From: an uncultured Eubacteriales bacterium
GTDB taxonomy: Bacteria > Bacillota > Clostridia > Oscillospirales > CAG-272
NCBI GenBank assembly: GCA_949299535.1
Contig: CASGAQ010000005.1
Span: 1-64,000 of the forward strand
Reading direction: 5' to 3'
DNA: 64,000 nt
This document shows, piece after piece, positions 15,284 to 25,497 of this stretch (the first letter of the stretch is position 1; the number at the start of each line of letters is the position of its first letter). A program made the translations under genes and the position numbers. The notes under the pieces are model-generated. The model ran no database searches. It was not told where the DNA came from and saw only the letters and a program-made list of their open reading frames with translations.

Positions 15284-17496
15284 TCGTATTTTGAAAAAAT
15301 GAAAGAAAGTCCCGTATAACGCTTTGTTCTGCGATTGTTTTCTATCATTCTTTTTGAAACCTCCTCATCTCCGACTAAAACGACCATTTTTTGCGCGCGT
15401 GTAAGCGCTGTATAAAGAAGATTTCGCGTGAGCAGTCTTTGAGAGTATCGATAAAGAGGGATAACGACTATCGGATATTCGCTTCCCTGACTTTTGTGAA
15501 CGGTTATCGCATAAGCCAAATCAAGCTCATCAAGCATGGAGAAATCATACTCTGCTCTCTTGTCGTCGTAATTCACTATCACGCGTTCTGCGGAAAGATT
15601 TATTTCTTCAACAACGCCGATATCTCCGTTGAATATACCTACTCCCTCGCCGCCTCCGTTCCGAGTCCATTCGATGTCGTAGTCGTTTTTTACCTGCATA
15701 ACTTTGTCGCCTTCGCGCAATACGATATCGCGCACGCGTTTCTCACGTTTATTTGCGTCAGGCGGATTAAGCGCCTCTTGAAGCGCATTATTTAACATTT
15801 CCGTTCCGTTTACGCCTTTTTTTGAAGGCGTTATGACTTGTATGCCACCGAAAGCGGTAACTCCGTATGTTTTCGGCAGGCGTTTCGCGCAGAGCGCAAC
15901 GATAGTCGACGCTGTTTCCTCATCGGAGGCTCTCGGAAGAAAGAAGAAATCAGCGTCTTTTTTCGAAAGATCCATATATTGACCGTTGTTTACGGCATGA
16001 GCGTTCATGACGATAAGGCTTCTGCTCGCCTGACGAAAAACATGAGTAAGAACGACGGTGGAAAAGCGTTCGCTCTCTATTATGTCACGGAAAACATAAC
16101 CGGGGCCGACAGGCGGAAGCTGATCCGCGTCGCCTATAAGCACAAGTCTTGCCGATGGCTTTATCGCTTTAAGCAGAGCCGACATGAGAAAAACATCTAT
16201 CATGGAGGACTCGTCTATTATGATCGCGTCCTCATCAAGCAGATTGTTCTCGTTTCTGCCGAAAACGGAAGCGTCATCAGCGGTATACTGCATCTCAAGA
16301 AGTCTGTGTATCGTCTTTGCCTCCATGGAAGCGGCTTCGGAAAGACGTTTTGCGGCGCGTCCGGTAGGAGCGGCAAGAGCGATATTCATTCCCATGCTTG
16401 AGAAGATTCGTATTATCGCACGCACAACAGTCGTCTTACCCGTACCTGGTCCGCCTGTCAGCACAAAAACAGAGTTTGAAACAGCGTCTTCTATGGCGCG
16501 GCGCTGAAGTTCCTCATAGCGAATATTATTTTCAAGTTCTGTTTTCTTTACGAACTCGTCCAAATTGTCAACATCAAGAGAATGATTCACGCCCTCCATG
16601 ATATCGAGCTTTTTGGCGATATACGTTTCAGCTTCATGCGCTTCCGGCAAATATACGCAGCGCATTCCGGGACGGCGCACAATAAAAAGCTCTCGCTTGA
16701 CGGCAAGAAAATCGAGAACATCCTCCGCTTGCTCTGAGGAACAGCCCAAAAGCTTTGCGGCTGTCGCTATAAGCTTATCGTCCGGCAGAAAAACATGCCC
16801 GTTTTGATAAAGATTATGCGACAGTACAAATTTAAGTCCCGCGCCTATCCTTTCGTCGGAATTTGATGAAAATCCGAGACTTTTTGCAATAGAGTCTGCT
16901 TTCTCAAACGTGACTCCGTTTATTTCATCGCAGAGAATGTACGGATTAGATTTTATAATATCTATGGCGCCCATGCCCCATTTTTTATATATCCTTACGG
17001 AAATAGTCGGACCGAAATATTGCCTGCAAAAGACCATAACATTTCTCATTCCGAATTGAGAGCGGAATATCTCTCCTATCTCCTTTGCCTTGCGCGCAGA
17101 GATACCGTTTATATCGGAAAGCCATTCAGGGTGATTTTCAAGGACGTCGAAAGTATCGTCGCCGTATCTGTCGACGATACTGCGCGCAGTAACGGGACCT
17201 ATTCCCTTTATCGCTCCTGAGGCAAGGTATTTAAGTATGGAGCTTGCGTTTGAAGGAAGCTGTTTTTCATAATATTCCACTCTAAACTGGCGTCCGAACT
17301 GCGGATGAGTTACAAAATCGCCCAACGCCTTTATAGTTTCGCCGACGGCAAGATACGGCATATTGCCGCATATCGTGTAAAGCTCATCGGAAAACGCCAA
17401 AATCTCACAAACGACATAACCGTTACTTTCGTTATGATATATGATTTTTTCAACAGTTCCCTCTAATGAAACGAAGTCGTTTTCAACGTTAGGCAT
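15280..17496 (-). CDS. recD2: RecD2 (YrrC) ATP-dependent DNA helicase
   Basis: A 738-residue SF1B 5'-3' helicase of the RecD2 type, which works without RecBC and acts in repair and replication restart. The N-terminal region has helix-hairpin-helix repeats (GIGPVTARSIVDRYG, DINGISARKAKEIG). Motif I is GGPGTGKTT near residues 343-351, motif II is DESSMID, and the C-terminal UvrD-like domain carries AYAITVHKSQGSEYP and YTALTRAQ. A GAGG site precedes the ATG. It is the first gene of a coupled pair with comF. Length matches the family. Confidence 0.95.
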   Translation of the reverse strand: MPNVENDFVSLEGTVEKIIYHNESNGYVVCEILAFSDELYTICGNMPYLAVGETIKALGDFVTHPQFGRQFRVEYYEKQLPSNASSILKYLASGAIKGIGPVTARSIVDRYGDDTFDVLENHPEWLSDINGISARKAKEIGEIFRSQFGMRNVMVFCRQYFGPTISVRIYKKWGMGAIDIIKSNPYILCDEINGVTFEKADSIAKSLGFSSNSDERIGAGLKFVLSHNLYQNGHVFLPDDKLIATAAKLLGCSSEQAEDVLDFLAVKRELFIVRRPGMRCVYLPEAHEAETYIAKKLDIMEGVNHSLDVDNLDEFVKKTELENNIRYEELQRRAIEDAVSNSVFVLTGGPGTGKTTVVRAIIRIFSSMGMNIALAAPTGRAAKRLSEAASMEAKTIHRLLEMQYTADDASVFGRNENNLLDEDAIIIDESSMIDVFLMSALLKAIKPSARLVLIGDADQLPPVGPGYVFRDIIESERFSTVVLTHVFRQASRSLIVMNAHAVNNGQYMDLSKKDADFFFLPRASDEETASTIVALCAKRLPKTYGVTAFGGIQVITPSKKGVNGTEMLNNALQEALNPPDANKREKRVRDIVLREGDKVMQVKNDYDIEWTRNGGGEGVGIFNGDIGVVEEINLSAERVIVNYDDKRAEYDFSMLDELDLAYAITVHKSQGSEYPIVVIPLYRYSQRLLTRNLLYTALTRAQKMVVLVGDEEVSKRMIENNRRTKRYTGLSFIFSKYE

Positions 17497-17524
17497 AAAA
17501 ATTCCTCTTTAATATTCAATCAAA

Positions 17525-17842
17525 TCAACTTATGTAATTTATTTTTATCTCTCCTTTATTACAAGAGAGATTTTCCGTTATAAATGCAAGTTCTTCGGCG
17601 TCAAAAGATTTTGCGTCTATATTGACGATTATTATTTCTGTATCTCTTACAGCCACAGCCATTCGTATATAAAACTCAAGGCTGTCCGCGCACGCAAATA
17701 TTTCAAGCGTTTTTCCGTATCGCCGCACTTCACGGCTTTTTGATATTTCTCTTTCGGCAAAATATGAAAACAGAAACCTCATCAAAAAGTAAAAAAGCGT
17801 AAACACGGCGGCAGAAAGCGCAATAACAGCTCCGATTGGCAT
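17525..17842 (-). CDS. small single-pass membrane protein, unknown
   Basis: A 105-residue protein starting MPIGAVIAL. I chose this ATG because a GGAG lies seven bases upstream; longer starts fall inside the hairpin at 17852-17895. One N-terminal hydrophobic helix (about residues 4-28) is followed by a basic linker and a cytoplasmic-looking domain with FACADSLEFYIRMAVAVRDTEIIIVNIDAKS, a plausible alpha/beta fold. I do not recognise the family. It sits between metK and recD2 on the same strand, 28 bp before recD2, so cotranscription with recD2-comF is plausible. Confidence 0.65.
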   Translation of the reverse strand: MPIGAVIALSAAVFTLFYFLMRFLFSYFAEREISKSREVRRYGKTLEIFACADSLEFYIRMAVAVRDTEIIIVNIDAKSFDAEELAFITENLSCNKGEIKINYIS

Positions 17843-17851
17843 AATATTCTC

Positions 17852-17895
17852 CATATAATAGATTTGCGGCGATACCGCCGCAAATCTATTATATG
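17852..17895. repeat. perfect 20-bp hairpin with ATAC loop
   Basis: The arms 17852-17871 and 17876-17895 are exact reverse complements. There is no T run. It sits directly in front of the small membrane protein gene and could form in its 5' untranslated RNA. Confidence 0.75.
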
Positions 17896-17902
17896 TTTGA
17901 GA

Positions 17903-17924
17903 GCCGCTTTTCGTGAAAAGCGGC
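17903..17924. repeat. perfect 10-bp hairpin
   Basis: GCCGCTTTTC, GT, GAAAAGCGGC: a second hairpin seven bases beyond the one at 17852-17895, in the spacer downstream of metK. On the minus strand it is not followed by a T run. Confidence 0.65.
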
Positions 17925-17965
17925 GCAAAAGCTTCACTCACCTCGCGGACTGTTTTGCAAATAAT

Positions 17966-19153
17966 TTATTTAATTCCTGCTTTATCACGAAGAATGTCGG
18001 CAATGTCAGTTTTTTCCCAACGAACGCCGAGATCTTCTCTTCCGAAATGACCGTACGAAGAAAGAGGTTTATATATAGGAGCGCGAAGCCCGAAATAATC
18101 GATTATCGCAGCAGGGCGGAAATCGACAGAATCATGGAGAATAGCCGCGATTTTATCGTCCGGTATAACGCCTGTGCCGAATGTGTTTACGTTTTCGCAA
18201 AGCGGTTTTGCAACGCCGATAGCGTAAGCTATCTGTACCTCGCATTTTTTAGCAAGACCTGCCGCAACGATATTTTTCGCCGCGTATCTTGCCGCATAGC
18301 TTGCGCTTCTGTCGACCTTTGTCGGGTCTTTTCCGGAGAAAGCACCGCCGCCGTGTCTGCCGTAGCCGCCGTAAGTATCAACAATTATTTTTCTGCCCGT
18401 CAGGCCGCTGTCGCCGGCAGGACCGCCGATAACAAATCTGCCCGTGGGATTGACGTAGATTTTTGTGTTGCTGTCTATAAAGCGTTCCGGAACAACAGGT
18501 TTTATAACATTTTCAACAACATCGCTTCTTATCTGTTCAAGAGATACGTCGGGGTTGTGCTGTGTGGAAACAACGATATTTTCAAGTCTTACGGGAGTAT
18601 CGCCGTCATATTCAACAGTCACCTGAGTCTTGCCGTCGGGACGAAGGTATGCAAGTGTTTTATCCTTACGTACAACTGTAAGTCTTTTGGACATATCAGT
18701 TGCCAAAACATAGCCAAGGGGCATTTTGCAGTCAGTCTCATCGCAAGCAAAACCGAACATCATACCCTGATCGCCGGCACCTATTTCATATTTGTCGTCA
18801 GCGGCGCCGCCCTTTGCTTCAAGAGATCTGTTTACGCCCATAGCGATATCGGGGGACTGGCTGTGAATAGAGTTCAGCACAGCGCAGGAATCCGCATCAA
18901 AACCATATTTCGCTCTGTCATATCCGACTTCGCGAACAGCGTCTCTTGCGATGGTTTCGATATCGACGTAAGCGGAAGTCGTTATCTCGCCCATAACCAT
19001 TATAAGACCTGTTGTCATACATGTTTCGCACGCAACGCGCGCAGTAGGATCCTTTTCAAGGATTGCGTCAAGCACGGAATCGGAAACTCTGTCGCAGAGT
19101 TTGTCGGGATGTCCTTCCGTTACCGATTCAGTGGCAAAGAATTTTTTAGCCAT
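17966..19153 (-). CDS. metK: S-adenosylmethionine synthetase
   Basis: A 395-residue enzyme making SAM from methionine and ATP. Signatures include the N-terminal [10 protein letters not shown], the [16 protein letters not shown] segment and the glycine-rich [17 protein letters not shown]. The length is normal, and a GAGG site precedes the ATG. A SAM-I riboswitch with terminator lies in the leader (19193-19320), so expression should fall when SAM is plentiful. Confidence 0.98.
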   Translation of the reverse strand: MAKKFFATESVTEGHPDKLCDRVSDSVLDAILEKDPTARVACETCMTTGLIMVMGEITTSAYVDIETIARDAVREVGYDRAKYGFDADSCAVLNSIHSQSPDIAMGVNRSLEAKGGAADDKYEIGAGDQGMMFGFACDETDCKMPLGYVLATDMSKRLTVVRKDKTLAYLRPDGKTQVTVEYDGDTPVRLENIVVSTQHNPDVSLEQIRSDVVENVIKPVVPERFIDSNTKIYVNPTGRFVIGGPAGDSGLTGRKIIVDTYGGYGRHGGGAFSGKDPTKVDRSASYAARYAAKNIVAAGLAKKCEVQIAYAIGVAKPLCENVNTFGTGVIPDDKIAAILHDSVDFRPAAIIDYFGLRAPIYKPLSSYGHFGREDLGVRWEKTDIADILRDKAGIK

Positions 19154-19192
19154 ATTTTATCCTCATTTTTATATTTTTTAATTTATCAAAAG

Positions 19193-19215
19193 AAAAACCC
19201 CCGGTTTTCCGAGGG
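19193..19215 (-). terminator. riboswitch expression-platform terminator of metK
   Basis: CCCTCGG, AAAA, CCGGGGG followed by TTTTTC on the minus strand, about 40 bases before the metK start. Confidence 0.85.
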
Positions 19216-19227
19216 AGAGAAAGCTTA

Positions 19228-19320
19228 AACAATCTCATCTATCGGGAATTGGCACCTTGCAAAAAACAGGTTGCCGGGCTTCACAGGGCCTGTCCCTCCA
19301 CCTCTCTTGATAAGATTGTT
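19228..19320 (-). promoter_or_regulatory. SAM-I (S-box) riboswitch
   Basis: On the minus strand the S-box core is clear: CAAGAGAGGTGGAGGGAC, the GCCC-TGTGAAGCCCGGCAACC segment and GGTGCCAATTCC, closed by a P1 helix (CAATCTTATC with GATGAGATTG). The downstream terminator indicates transcriptional control. Confidence 0.96.
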
Positions 19321-19323
19321 TTT

Positions 19324-19352
19324 ATTCTACCACATATCTGCAAAAAATTCAA
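19324..19352 (-). promoter_or_regulatory. sigma-A promoter of metK
   Basis: TTGAAT (19352-19347), a 17-base spacer and TAGAAT (19329-19324), directly upstream of the riboswitch. Confidence 0.75.
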
Positions 19353-19392
19353 TAGGATTTTGTAGCTTTTTGCAAAAAGCAGTTTTAAAAAG

Positions 19393-19425
19393 AAAAACAC
19401 GCGGGAACATAATAAATACCCGCGT
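19393..19425 (-). terminator. terminator of the DUF368 gene
   Basis: ACGCGGG (19399-19405) pairs with CCCGCGT (19419-19425); on the minus strand the stem is followed by GTTTTTC. Confidence 0.75.
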
Positions 19426-19432
19426 ATTTTCA

Positions 19433-20278
19433 TCATTTTGCATCAGCAAATTTTTGGTTGAATTTATCGAGCGCAAGAGCTGCGACTACGCCGCAAACGA
19501 TACAAATGACATTCACTATTGCGCTTGCCGCCGAAACAGCGAAGCTTTCAAAAGGAATTATCATAACGGTAGCAGCAATAACAATGCCCACGATTGCATG
19601 AAAAGCTATCGAATAATAACGTTTGAAAAGCATATCGACAGCTTTTGCAAAGAGTATTACAGTTAACAGGGCGCCTATACCGCCGGGTATAAGAACAGAC
19701 AAATCGAAATGTCCTATTCCACCGACAAAAGGCTCGTAAAGTCCGAGAGGCATGAGCAAAGTAGAAAAGCTCATACCCGGAGCGATAACGCTCAAAGCAA
19801 GACAGAATCCGCAGAAAAGATACCAGAAAAAGTTCGGCGTTATGGTCACTGACAATATCTCAAGAGATGTCAAAAGAGCGAACACGACTATCATCGCAAC
19901 AACAAGCGAGATATAAGAGCCTTTGCTTCTGCCATTTTCACCGGCTTCTCTGAAAAGCGACGGCAGCATACCCGCGATAAGACCTATGAACACACAAACA
20001 GACGGCGCAGGATACTTTTCGAGCAAAAATGAGAGTAGATTAGCAATACCCAGAAAACCGAGAACAACACCGATTCCGTAAGGAATGAGCTTAGGAACAT
20101 GAGTTTTGAAATTGCGTATGGGATTAGCCAAAAACTCCATTATAGTCTGATATATACCGAAAATAACGCACAGCACTCCTCCGGAAATTCCCGGCAGTAC
20201 CGCGCCCAATCCCACGAACGCGCCTTGAAATATTTTAAAGAGAAATCCGAACACGGATCTGTTTTTTTCTTTTTCCAT
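19433..20278 (-). CDS. popT: DUF368 family polyprenyl-phosphate transporter (PopT-like)
   Basis: A 281-residue polytopic membrane protein with about eight hydrophobic helices. DUF368 proteins (PopT) are one of two families shown to recycle undecaprenyl phosphate across the membrane for envelope synthesis. The family signature GAVLPGISGGVLCVIFGIYQTIM is near residue 30 and the pseudo-repeat SVIAPGMSFSTLLMPLGLY lies in the second half. I chose the ATG at 20278 (MEKEKNRS) because AAGGGG lies upstream; the longer start has no site. It follows ribU by 63 bp on the same strand with only an AT-rich hairpin between, so it may share the FMN-controlled transcript. Confidence 0.88.
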   Translation of the reverse strand: MEKEKNRSVFGFLFKIFQGAFVGLGAVLPGISGGVLCVIFGIYQTIMEFLANPIRNFKTHVPKLIPYGIGVVLGFLGIANLLSFLLEKYPAPSVCVFIGLIAGMLPSLFREAGENGRSKGSYISLVVAMIVVFALLTSLEILSVTITPNFFWYLFCGFCLALSVIAPGMSFSTLLMPLGLYEPFVGGIGHFDLSVLIPGGIGALLTVILFAKAVDMLFKRYYSIAFHAIVGIVIAATVMIIPFESFAVSAASAIVNVICIVCGVVAALALDKFNQKFADAK

Positions 20279-20297
20279 GTAAAATCCCCTTGCTTTG

Positions 20298-20326
20298 AAA
20301 ATAACCATATCAAATATATGGTTATT
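20298..20326. repeat. AT-rich 12-bp hairpin between ribU and the DUF368 gene
   Basis: AAATAACCATAT, five-base loop, ATATGGTTATTT. On the minus strand TTTTC follows, so it could be a weak terminator, but the stem is AT-rich. Confidence 0.5.
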
Positions 20327-20341
20327 TATCAGTTTTTATTT

Positions 20342-21040
20342 TTATTTTTTGAAAAAATCAAAATCACCGTTCATATAAAAAACAAATATCAAAAGACACG
20401 CAACGACAATCACAAGTCCTGCAACGGTAATCAATATGGATTTTTTGTCAAATTTATAATTTTCCGAATTTGATGTTATAAATCGTGCTTTTCTCAAAAC
20501 TTCCTTTATCGGCTTATAAAGCACCATTACTAACGAAGCGTTGAGCAATGATTTGAGGAAATTAAACGGCATGAGGACCGGCACTACCATCTGAGCGACA
20601 ACTACCCTCTCTGTATTTAAGTAGATCGGTGTTATCACAAGATTCAAAATAATCATTGTTAAGGTCGTAGCCAAAACAGAAGCCAAGAGTCCTACGATAG
20701 CGCCTTTCATCGTTTTTTTGATTTTCGGAATGTACATATAGACACAGCTTGCGACAAAAGCAAATACAGCAGTGGAAACAAAATTCATAAGGAAGCCCCA
20801 AGGTCCCGTTCCGCTGACCGTCACCATTTCTATAAGAGCAACTATAAGCGCTATCGTCACACCTGAAACAGGTCCGAATATCATCGCGGCAAGACAAACT
20901 ATGGTATCTTTTATATCAAAAGTAAGAAATCCGCCTATACCGGATATACGGAAAGCATAAAGACTGAGATACGCAAAAGCCGAAAAAACAGCAAGAGCCG
21001 AAATTTTTTTAATTGCCGAAGAACGTTTTGAAGTATTCAT
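20342..21040 (-). CDS. ribU: riboflavin ECF transporter substrate-binding (S) component
   Basis: A 232-residue integral membrane protein with about six helices, like RibU, the S component that captures riboflavin for the shared energy-coupling module. The FLTFDIKDTIVCLAAMIFGPVSG region (about residues 38-60) and the AALAVFSA-like N-terminus are typical. The ATG at 21040 is preferred to a TTG at 21052. An FMN riboswitch directly upstream supports the substrate assignment. The EcfA/EcfT genes are not in this window. Confidence 0.93.
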   Translation of the reverse strand: MNTSKRSSAIKKISALAVFSAFAYLSLYAFRISGIGGFLTFDIKDTIVCLAAMIFGPVSGVTIALIVALIEMVTVSGTGPWGFLMNFVSTAVFAFVASCVYMYIPKIKKTMKGAIVGLLASVLATTLTMIILNLVITPIYLNTERVVVAQMVVPVLMPFNFLKSLLNASLVMVLYKPIKEVLRKARFITSNSENYKFDKKSILITVAGLVIVVACLLIFVFYMNGDFDFFKK

Positions 21041-21054
21041 AATAGTAACCAAAT

Positions 21055-21079
21055 AAAAAGCCCCCGATAACGGCAGGGG
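21055..21079 (-). terminator. FMN riboswitch terminator before ribU
   Basis: CCCCTG pairs with CGGGGG (one G-U) around CCGTTAT, followed by CTTTTTATTT on the minus strand, ending about 15 bases before the ribU start. Confidence 0.8.
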
Positions 21080-21112
21080 ACTTAATACCTCTCATAGTGA
21101 GAGATCCTTTCT

Positions 21113-21222
21113 TTTTTCATCCGGACTGTAACCGTCGGCACAGGATTTTCACCTGTTCGGGCAACCTTTCGCTGCTTCGCGGGCTATACCGCCGATATGG
21201 AATTTCACCATTCCCCAAAGAA
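21113..21222 (-). promoter_or_regulatory. FMN riboswitch (RFN element)
   Basis: On the minus strand the RFN core segments are present in order: GGGGAATGGTGAAATTCC, ATCGGCGGTATAGCCCGCGA, GGTTGCCCGAACAGGTGAAA, CCGACGGTTACAGTCCGGAT. A terminator follows, so FMN should switch ribU off. The rest of the 21041-21402 spacer holds a TATGTAT-gcatg-ATACATA palindrome (21249-21267) and the tuf terminator. Confidence 0.96.
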
Positions 21223-21330
21223 GCCGCCAGATAAGCGGCAAATCAGCTTATGTATGCATGATACATACAAAAACTTTAAATATAAAATTCAAAAATCAGG
21301 CATATAGACAAAAGCAAGCCTGAATATGAC

Positions 21331-21365
21331 TTTGTCAGAGAACAGTAAAACTGCTCTCTGACAAA
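21331..21365. terminator. probable tuf terminator hairpin
   Basis: TTTGTCAGAGA pairs with TCTCTGACAAA around an inner CAGT/ACTG stem. The T run is poor, so it may be a 3'-end stabilising hairpin rather than a full terminator. Confidence 0.55.
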
Positions 21366-21402
21366 ATTTAAACGTATTGGTAATCTGAAATCTTATTCGA
21401 AA

Positions 21403-22608
21403 TTACTCGATGATTTCGGAAACGACACCGGAACCAACTGTTCTGCCGCCTTCACGGATAGCGAAACGGAGGTTCTGATCGATAGCGATAGGAGTGATAA
21501 GTTCAACTGTGATATCAACGTTATCGCCGGGACGAGCCATTTCTACGTCAGCGGGAAGAGAGATTGTACCTGTAACGTCTGTTGTTCTGAAGTAGAACTG
21601 AGGACGGTAGCCGGCGAAGAAGGGTTTCTTACGTCCGCCTTCTTTTTCTGTAAGAACGTATACATGGCCTTTGAATTTGGTGTGAGGATGGATAGAGCCG
21701 GGTTTGCAGAGAACCTGACCTCTTTCGATTTCTTTCTTATCGATACCACGGAGGAGAAGACCTACGTTGTCGCCTGCTTCAGCCTGGTCAAGAAGTTTGT
21801 GGAACATTTCAACACCGGTAACCGTTGTGGATTTCTTTTCGTCTGTAAGACCAACAAGCTCAACAACGTCGCCGACTTTAACTGTACCGCTTTCTACTCT
21901 ACCTGTAGCAACTGTACCACGACCGGAGATAGAGAATACGTCTTCGACAGGCATAAGGAAAGGAAGATCGGATTTTCTGTCGGGAGTGGGGATATAGGAG
22001 TCAACAGCATCCATAAGCTCTTTGATGCAAGCATATTCAGGAGCGTTGGGATCTGTGCTTGTGCTTTCGAGAGCTACACGAGCGGAGCCGCGGATGATAG
22101 GAGTATCGTCTCCAGGGAAATCGTACTGGTTGAGAAGGTCGCGAACGTCCATATCAACAAGTTCGAGAAGTTCTTCATCGTCAACGATATCGCATTTGTT
22201 AAGGAAAACAACGATAGCGGGAACGCCTACCTGGTGAGCAAGAAGAACGTGCTCACGAGTCTGCTGAAGGGGACCGTCAGAAGCAGCAACAACGAGGATA
22301 GCGCCGTCCATCTGAGCAGCACCTGTAATCATGTTTTTAACGTAGTCAGCGTGTCCGGGGCAGTCAACGTGTGCGTAGTGACGAGCGTCTGTTTCGTATT
22401 CTACGTGTCTTGTGTTGATTGTGATACCACGAGCTTTTTCTTCGGGAGCGTTATCGATCTGATCGTAAGCAAGGAATTCGTTCTTGCCGTTAGCGATAGA
22501 AAGATATTTTGTGATAGCAGCAGTAAGAGTTGTTTTACCGTGGTCAACGTGACCGATAGTACCAATGTTTACATGGGGTTTTGTTCTTTCAAATTTAGCC
22601 TTTGCCAT
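21403..22608 (-). CDS. tuf: elongation factor Tu
   Basis: A 401-residue GTPase that delivers aminoacyl-tRNA to the ribosome. G1 is [10 protein letters not shown]3 [12 protein letters not shown] and G4 NKCD; domains 2 and 3 end with the normal VVSEIIE. It is downstream of fusA by 82 bp in a str-type cluster and carries strongly biased codons. Length is as expected. Confidence 0.99.
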   Translation of the reverse strand: MAKAKFERTKPHVNIGTIGHVDHGKTTLTAAITKYLSIANGKNEFLAYDQIDNAPEEKARGITINTRHVEYETDARHYAHVDCPGHADYVKNMITGAAQMDGAILVVAASDGPLQQTREHVLLAHQVGVPAIVVFLNKCDIVDDEELLELVDMDVRDLLNQYDFPGDDTPIIRGSARVALESTSTDPNAPEYACIKELMDAVDSYIPTPDRKSDLPFLMPVEDVFSISGRGTVATGRVESGTVKVGDVVELVGLTDEKKSTTVTGVEMFHKLLDQAEAGDNVGLLLRGIDKKEIERGQVLCKPGSIHPHTKFKGHVYVLTEKEGGRKKPFFAGYRPQFYFRTTDVTGTISLPADVEMARPGDNVDITVELITPIAIDQNLRFAIREGGRTVGSGVVSEIIE

Positions 22609-22690
22609 TGGAAAAATCCTCCTTATATTTTCACGAAAATACCATTTTTCGTGATTGATTATATTTTTTTATTTTTAAAGCAAACAATAA

Positions 22691-24769
22691 TTATTTGCTT
22701 GCTCTGCCGGCAATGATCTCGTCGGCAATGCTCTTGGGAACCTGTTCAAAGTGGCTGGGTTCCATAGAGTACTGACCGCGTCCCTGTGTTCTGGAACGAA
22801 GTTCCGTAGCATAACCGAACATGTTAGCAAGAGGAACGATAGCGGTGATCTGCTGAGCGCCTGCAACAGGTTCCATAGACTGGATCTGACCGCGGCGGGA
22901 GTTGATATCACCCATAACGTCGCCCATGTAATCGTCGGGAGTAATAACTACAACCTTCATTACAGGTTCAAGGATAACGGGGTTGGCTCTTTTCATAGCG
23001 TTCTTAAAAGCCATTGAACCGGCGATCTTAAACGCCATTTCAGAAGAGTCGACTTCATGATAAGAACCGTCGTTAAGAGTAACCTTAACGTCTACAACAT
23101 TATAACCTGCAAGAACACCTGTCTGCATAGCGCCCTGAATACCTGCGTCAACAGCGGGGATATATTCCTTGGGAATGTTACCGCCGGTAACTTTGTTGAT
23201 AAATTCATAGCCTTTGCCGACTTCGTTGGGTTCAATGGTGATCTTAACGTGACCGTACTGACCTTTACCACCGGACTGACGTGCATATTTGCAGTCTTCA
23301 TCAATAGATTTAGTGATTGTTTCTTTGTAAGAAACCTGAGGTTTACCTACGTTTGCTTCAACTTTGAACTCACGCATAAGTCTGTCTACGATGATCTCAA
23401 GGTGAAGCTCGCCCATACCGGCGATAATTGTCTGACCTGTTTCTTCGTCTGTGTATGTCTTGAACGTGGGGTCTTCTTCAGCAAGCTTGGAAAGAGCGAT
23501 GCCCATTTTTTCCTGGCTGGCTTTAGACTTGGGTTCAATGGCAACTTTGATAACAGGTTCCGGGAATTCCATGGATTCGAGAATGATCGGGTGGTTTTCG
23601 TCGCAGAGAGTATCACCTGTCGTTGTGTTCTTTGTACCAACGATAGCGGCTATATCACCGGAATAAACAACGTCTATATCCTGTCTTGCATTCGCATGCA
23701 TCTGAAGGATACGGCCGAAACGCTCGCGGATACCCTTTTCAGGGTTGTAAGCAGTCTCGCCTGCATGGATAACACCGGAATATACACGGAAGAAGCAAAG
23801 TTTTCCTACGAACGGGTCTGTCGCAATCTTAAAAGCAAGAGCTGCGAAAGGTTCGCTGTCGGAAGTAACTCTTTCTTCTTCTTCGCCCGTGTCGGGATTG
23901 ATACCCTTGATATTTGGGATATCAACAGGAGCGGGCATGTAATCGATTATAGCGTCGAGAAGTTTCTGAACGCCTTTGTTTTTATAGGAAGTACCACAGC
24001 AAACGGGAACAAGTTTGTTCGCAATGGTTGCAGAGCGGATAGCTTTTTTAAGTTCGTCAACAGTGATTTCTTCACCGTCACAGTATTTGAGGAAGAGCTC
24101 TTCATCTGTTTCAGCAACAGACTCAACAAGTTCCTGACGATATTTGTTTGCTTCTTCAAGCATATCCTCGGGAATAGGCTCCGTTCTCATGTCTTTGCCC
24201 AAATCGTCGTAGTATATATCGGCTTCCATGTTTACAAGGTCGATAATTCCGCGGAACGTATCTTCCTTACCGATAGGAAGCTGGATTACCAGAGGATTTG
24301 TTTTGAGTCTGTCTTTCATCATCTGAACAACACGATAGAAATTTGCGCCCGTGATGTCCATTTTATTGACATAAGCCATTCTCGGAACGCCGTATTTATC
24401 TGCCTGACGCCATACAGTTTCAGACTGAGGTTCAACACCGCCTTTAGCGCAGAAAACTGTTACAGAACCGTCAAGAACACGAAGGGAACGTTCAACTTCA
24501 ACTGTGAAGTCAACGTGTCCGGGAGTGTCGATGATATTTATACGGTTGCCTTTCCAGAAGCATGTGGTAGCAGCAGAGGTAATAGTGATACCTCTTTCCT
24601 GCTCTTGTTCCATCCAGTCCATGGTAGCGGAACCGTCATGTGTTTCACCGATCTTGTGTGTTTTACCGGTATAGAACAGAATTCTCTCTGTTGTCGTTGT
24701 TTTACCTGCATCTATATGAGCCATAATACCGATATTACGCGTTAATTCGAGCGGGTATTCTCTAGCCAT
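22691..24769 (-). CDS. fusA: elongation factor G
   Basis: A 692-residue translocase GTPase with [15 protein letters not shown] (G1), DTPGHVDF (G3) and NKMD (G4), plus domains II-V of normal length. It drives movement of tRNA and mRNA after peptide bond formation. It lies between rpsG and tuf, in str-operon order. A small AAGCGGA/TCCGCTT hairpin sits in the 71-bp gap after rpsG, with no strong T run, so cotranscription with rpsG is likely. Confidence 0.99.
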   Translation of the reverse strand: MAREYPLELTRNIGIMAHIDAGKTTTTERILFYTGKTHKIGETHDGSATMDWMEQEQERGITITSAATTCFWKGNRINIIDTPGHVDFTVEVERSLRVLDGSVTVFCAKGGVEPQSETVWRQADKYGVPRMAYVNKMDITGANFYRVVQMMKDRLKTNPLVIQLPIGKEDTFRGIIDLVNMEADIYYDDLGKDMRTEPIPEDMLEEANKYRQELVESVAETDEELFLKYCDGEEITVDELKKAIRSATIANKLVPVCCGTSYKNKGVQKLLDAIIDYMPAPVDIPNIKGINPDTGEEEERVTSDSEPFAALAFKIATDPFVGKLCFFRVYSGVIHAGETAYNPEKGIRERFGRILQMHANARQDIDVVYSGDIAAIVGTKNTTTGDTLCDENHPIILESMEFPEPVIKVAIEPKSKASQEKMGIALSKLAEEDPTFKTYTDEETGQTIIAGMGELHLEIIVDRLMREFKVEANVGKPQVSYKETITKSIDEDCKYARQSGGKGQYGHVKITIEPNEVGKGYEFINKVTGGNIPKEYIPAVDAGIQGAMQTGVLAGYNVVDVKVTLNDGSYHEVDSSEMAFKIAGSMAFKNAMKRANPVILEPVMKVVVITPDDYMGDVMGDINSRRGQIQSMEPVAGAQQITAIVPLANMFGYATELRSRTQGRGQYSMEPSHFEQVPKSIADEIIAGRASK

Positions 24770-24840
24770 AATTGTAGCTCCTTATAATATGCATTAAAAA
24801 TTCAAAAAGATTGAAAGCGGAGATGAATATCCGCTTAAAA

Positions 24841-25311
24841 TCAATATCTGTAATGAGCGAAAGCTTTGTTAGCTTCAGCCATTTTGTGTGTTTCTTCTTT
24901 TTTCTTAACTGCGCCGCCTACATTAGCAAGTGCGTCTGTAATTTCAGCTGCGAGCTTATCTGCCATTGTTCTTTCGCCACGTTTGCGAGCAAACATAACG
25001 AGCCAACGCAGACCGAGAGTCTGTTTTCTTTCGGGGCGAACCTCCATAGGAACCTGGTAAGTAGCACCGCCTACACGGCGACCTTTAACTTCCAGAACGG
25101 GCATTATATTCTCGAAAGCTTCCTGGAATACTTCAAGCGCGTTCTTTCCTGTTTTAGTTTCAACTGTTGCGAAAGCGTCGTAAACGATCTTCTGTGCAAC
25201 ACCCTTCTTACCGTCTTCCATAACTGTGTTGATAAGCTTTGTTACGAGCTTGGAATTATACACGGGATCCGGCAATACATCTCTTTTGGAAATTTGACCT
25301 CTTCTTGGCAT
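24841..25311 (-). CDS. rpsG: 30S ribosomal protein S7
   Basis: A 156-residue protein starting [21 protein letters not shown], the normal S7 N-terminus, with a GGAGGG site; an in-frame start six codons earlier is rejected. S7 nucleates assembly of the 3' major domain of 16S rRNA and contacts the E-site tRNA. It sits between rpsL and fusA, separated from rpsL by an unusually long 186-bp spacer. Confidence 0.98.
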   Translation of the reverse strand: MPRRGQISKRDVLPDPVYNSKLVTKLINTVMEDGKKGVAQKIVYDAFATVETKTGKNALEVFQEAFENIMPVLEVKGRRVGGATYQVPMEVRPERKQTLGLRWLVMFARKRGERTMADKLAAEITDALANVGGAVKKKEETHKMAEANKAFAHYRY

Positions 25312-25497
25312 TTGTCTTCCCTCCTTCACATAATAATGAATCTCATAGGTACTCGAAAGTTTTCTTCCGTCATGCTGTTTTGTGATTTTGAAAGAGGTGT
25401 TTGTCCACGCACAGAGCGGGTATAAACATTTTATCTGTCAAAATGCAAAAGCACGCGATTAGACATCTTTTAAGTTTTACCTTTGTTTAGCTAAGTT

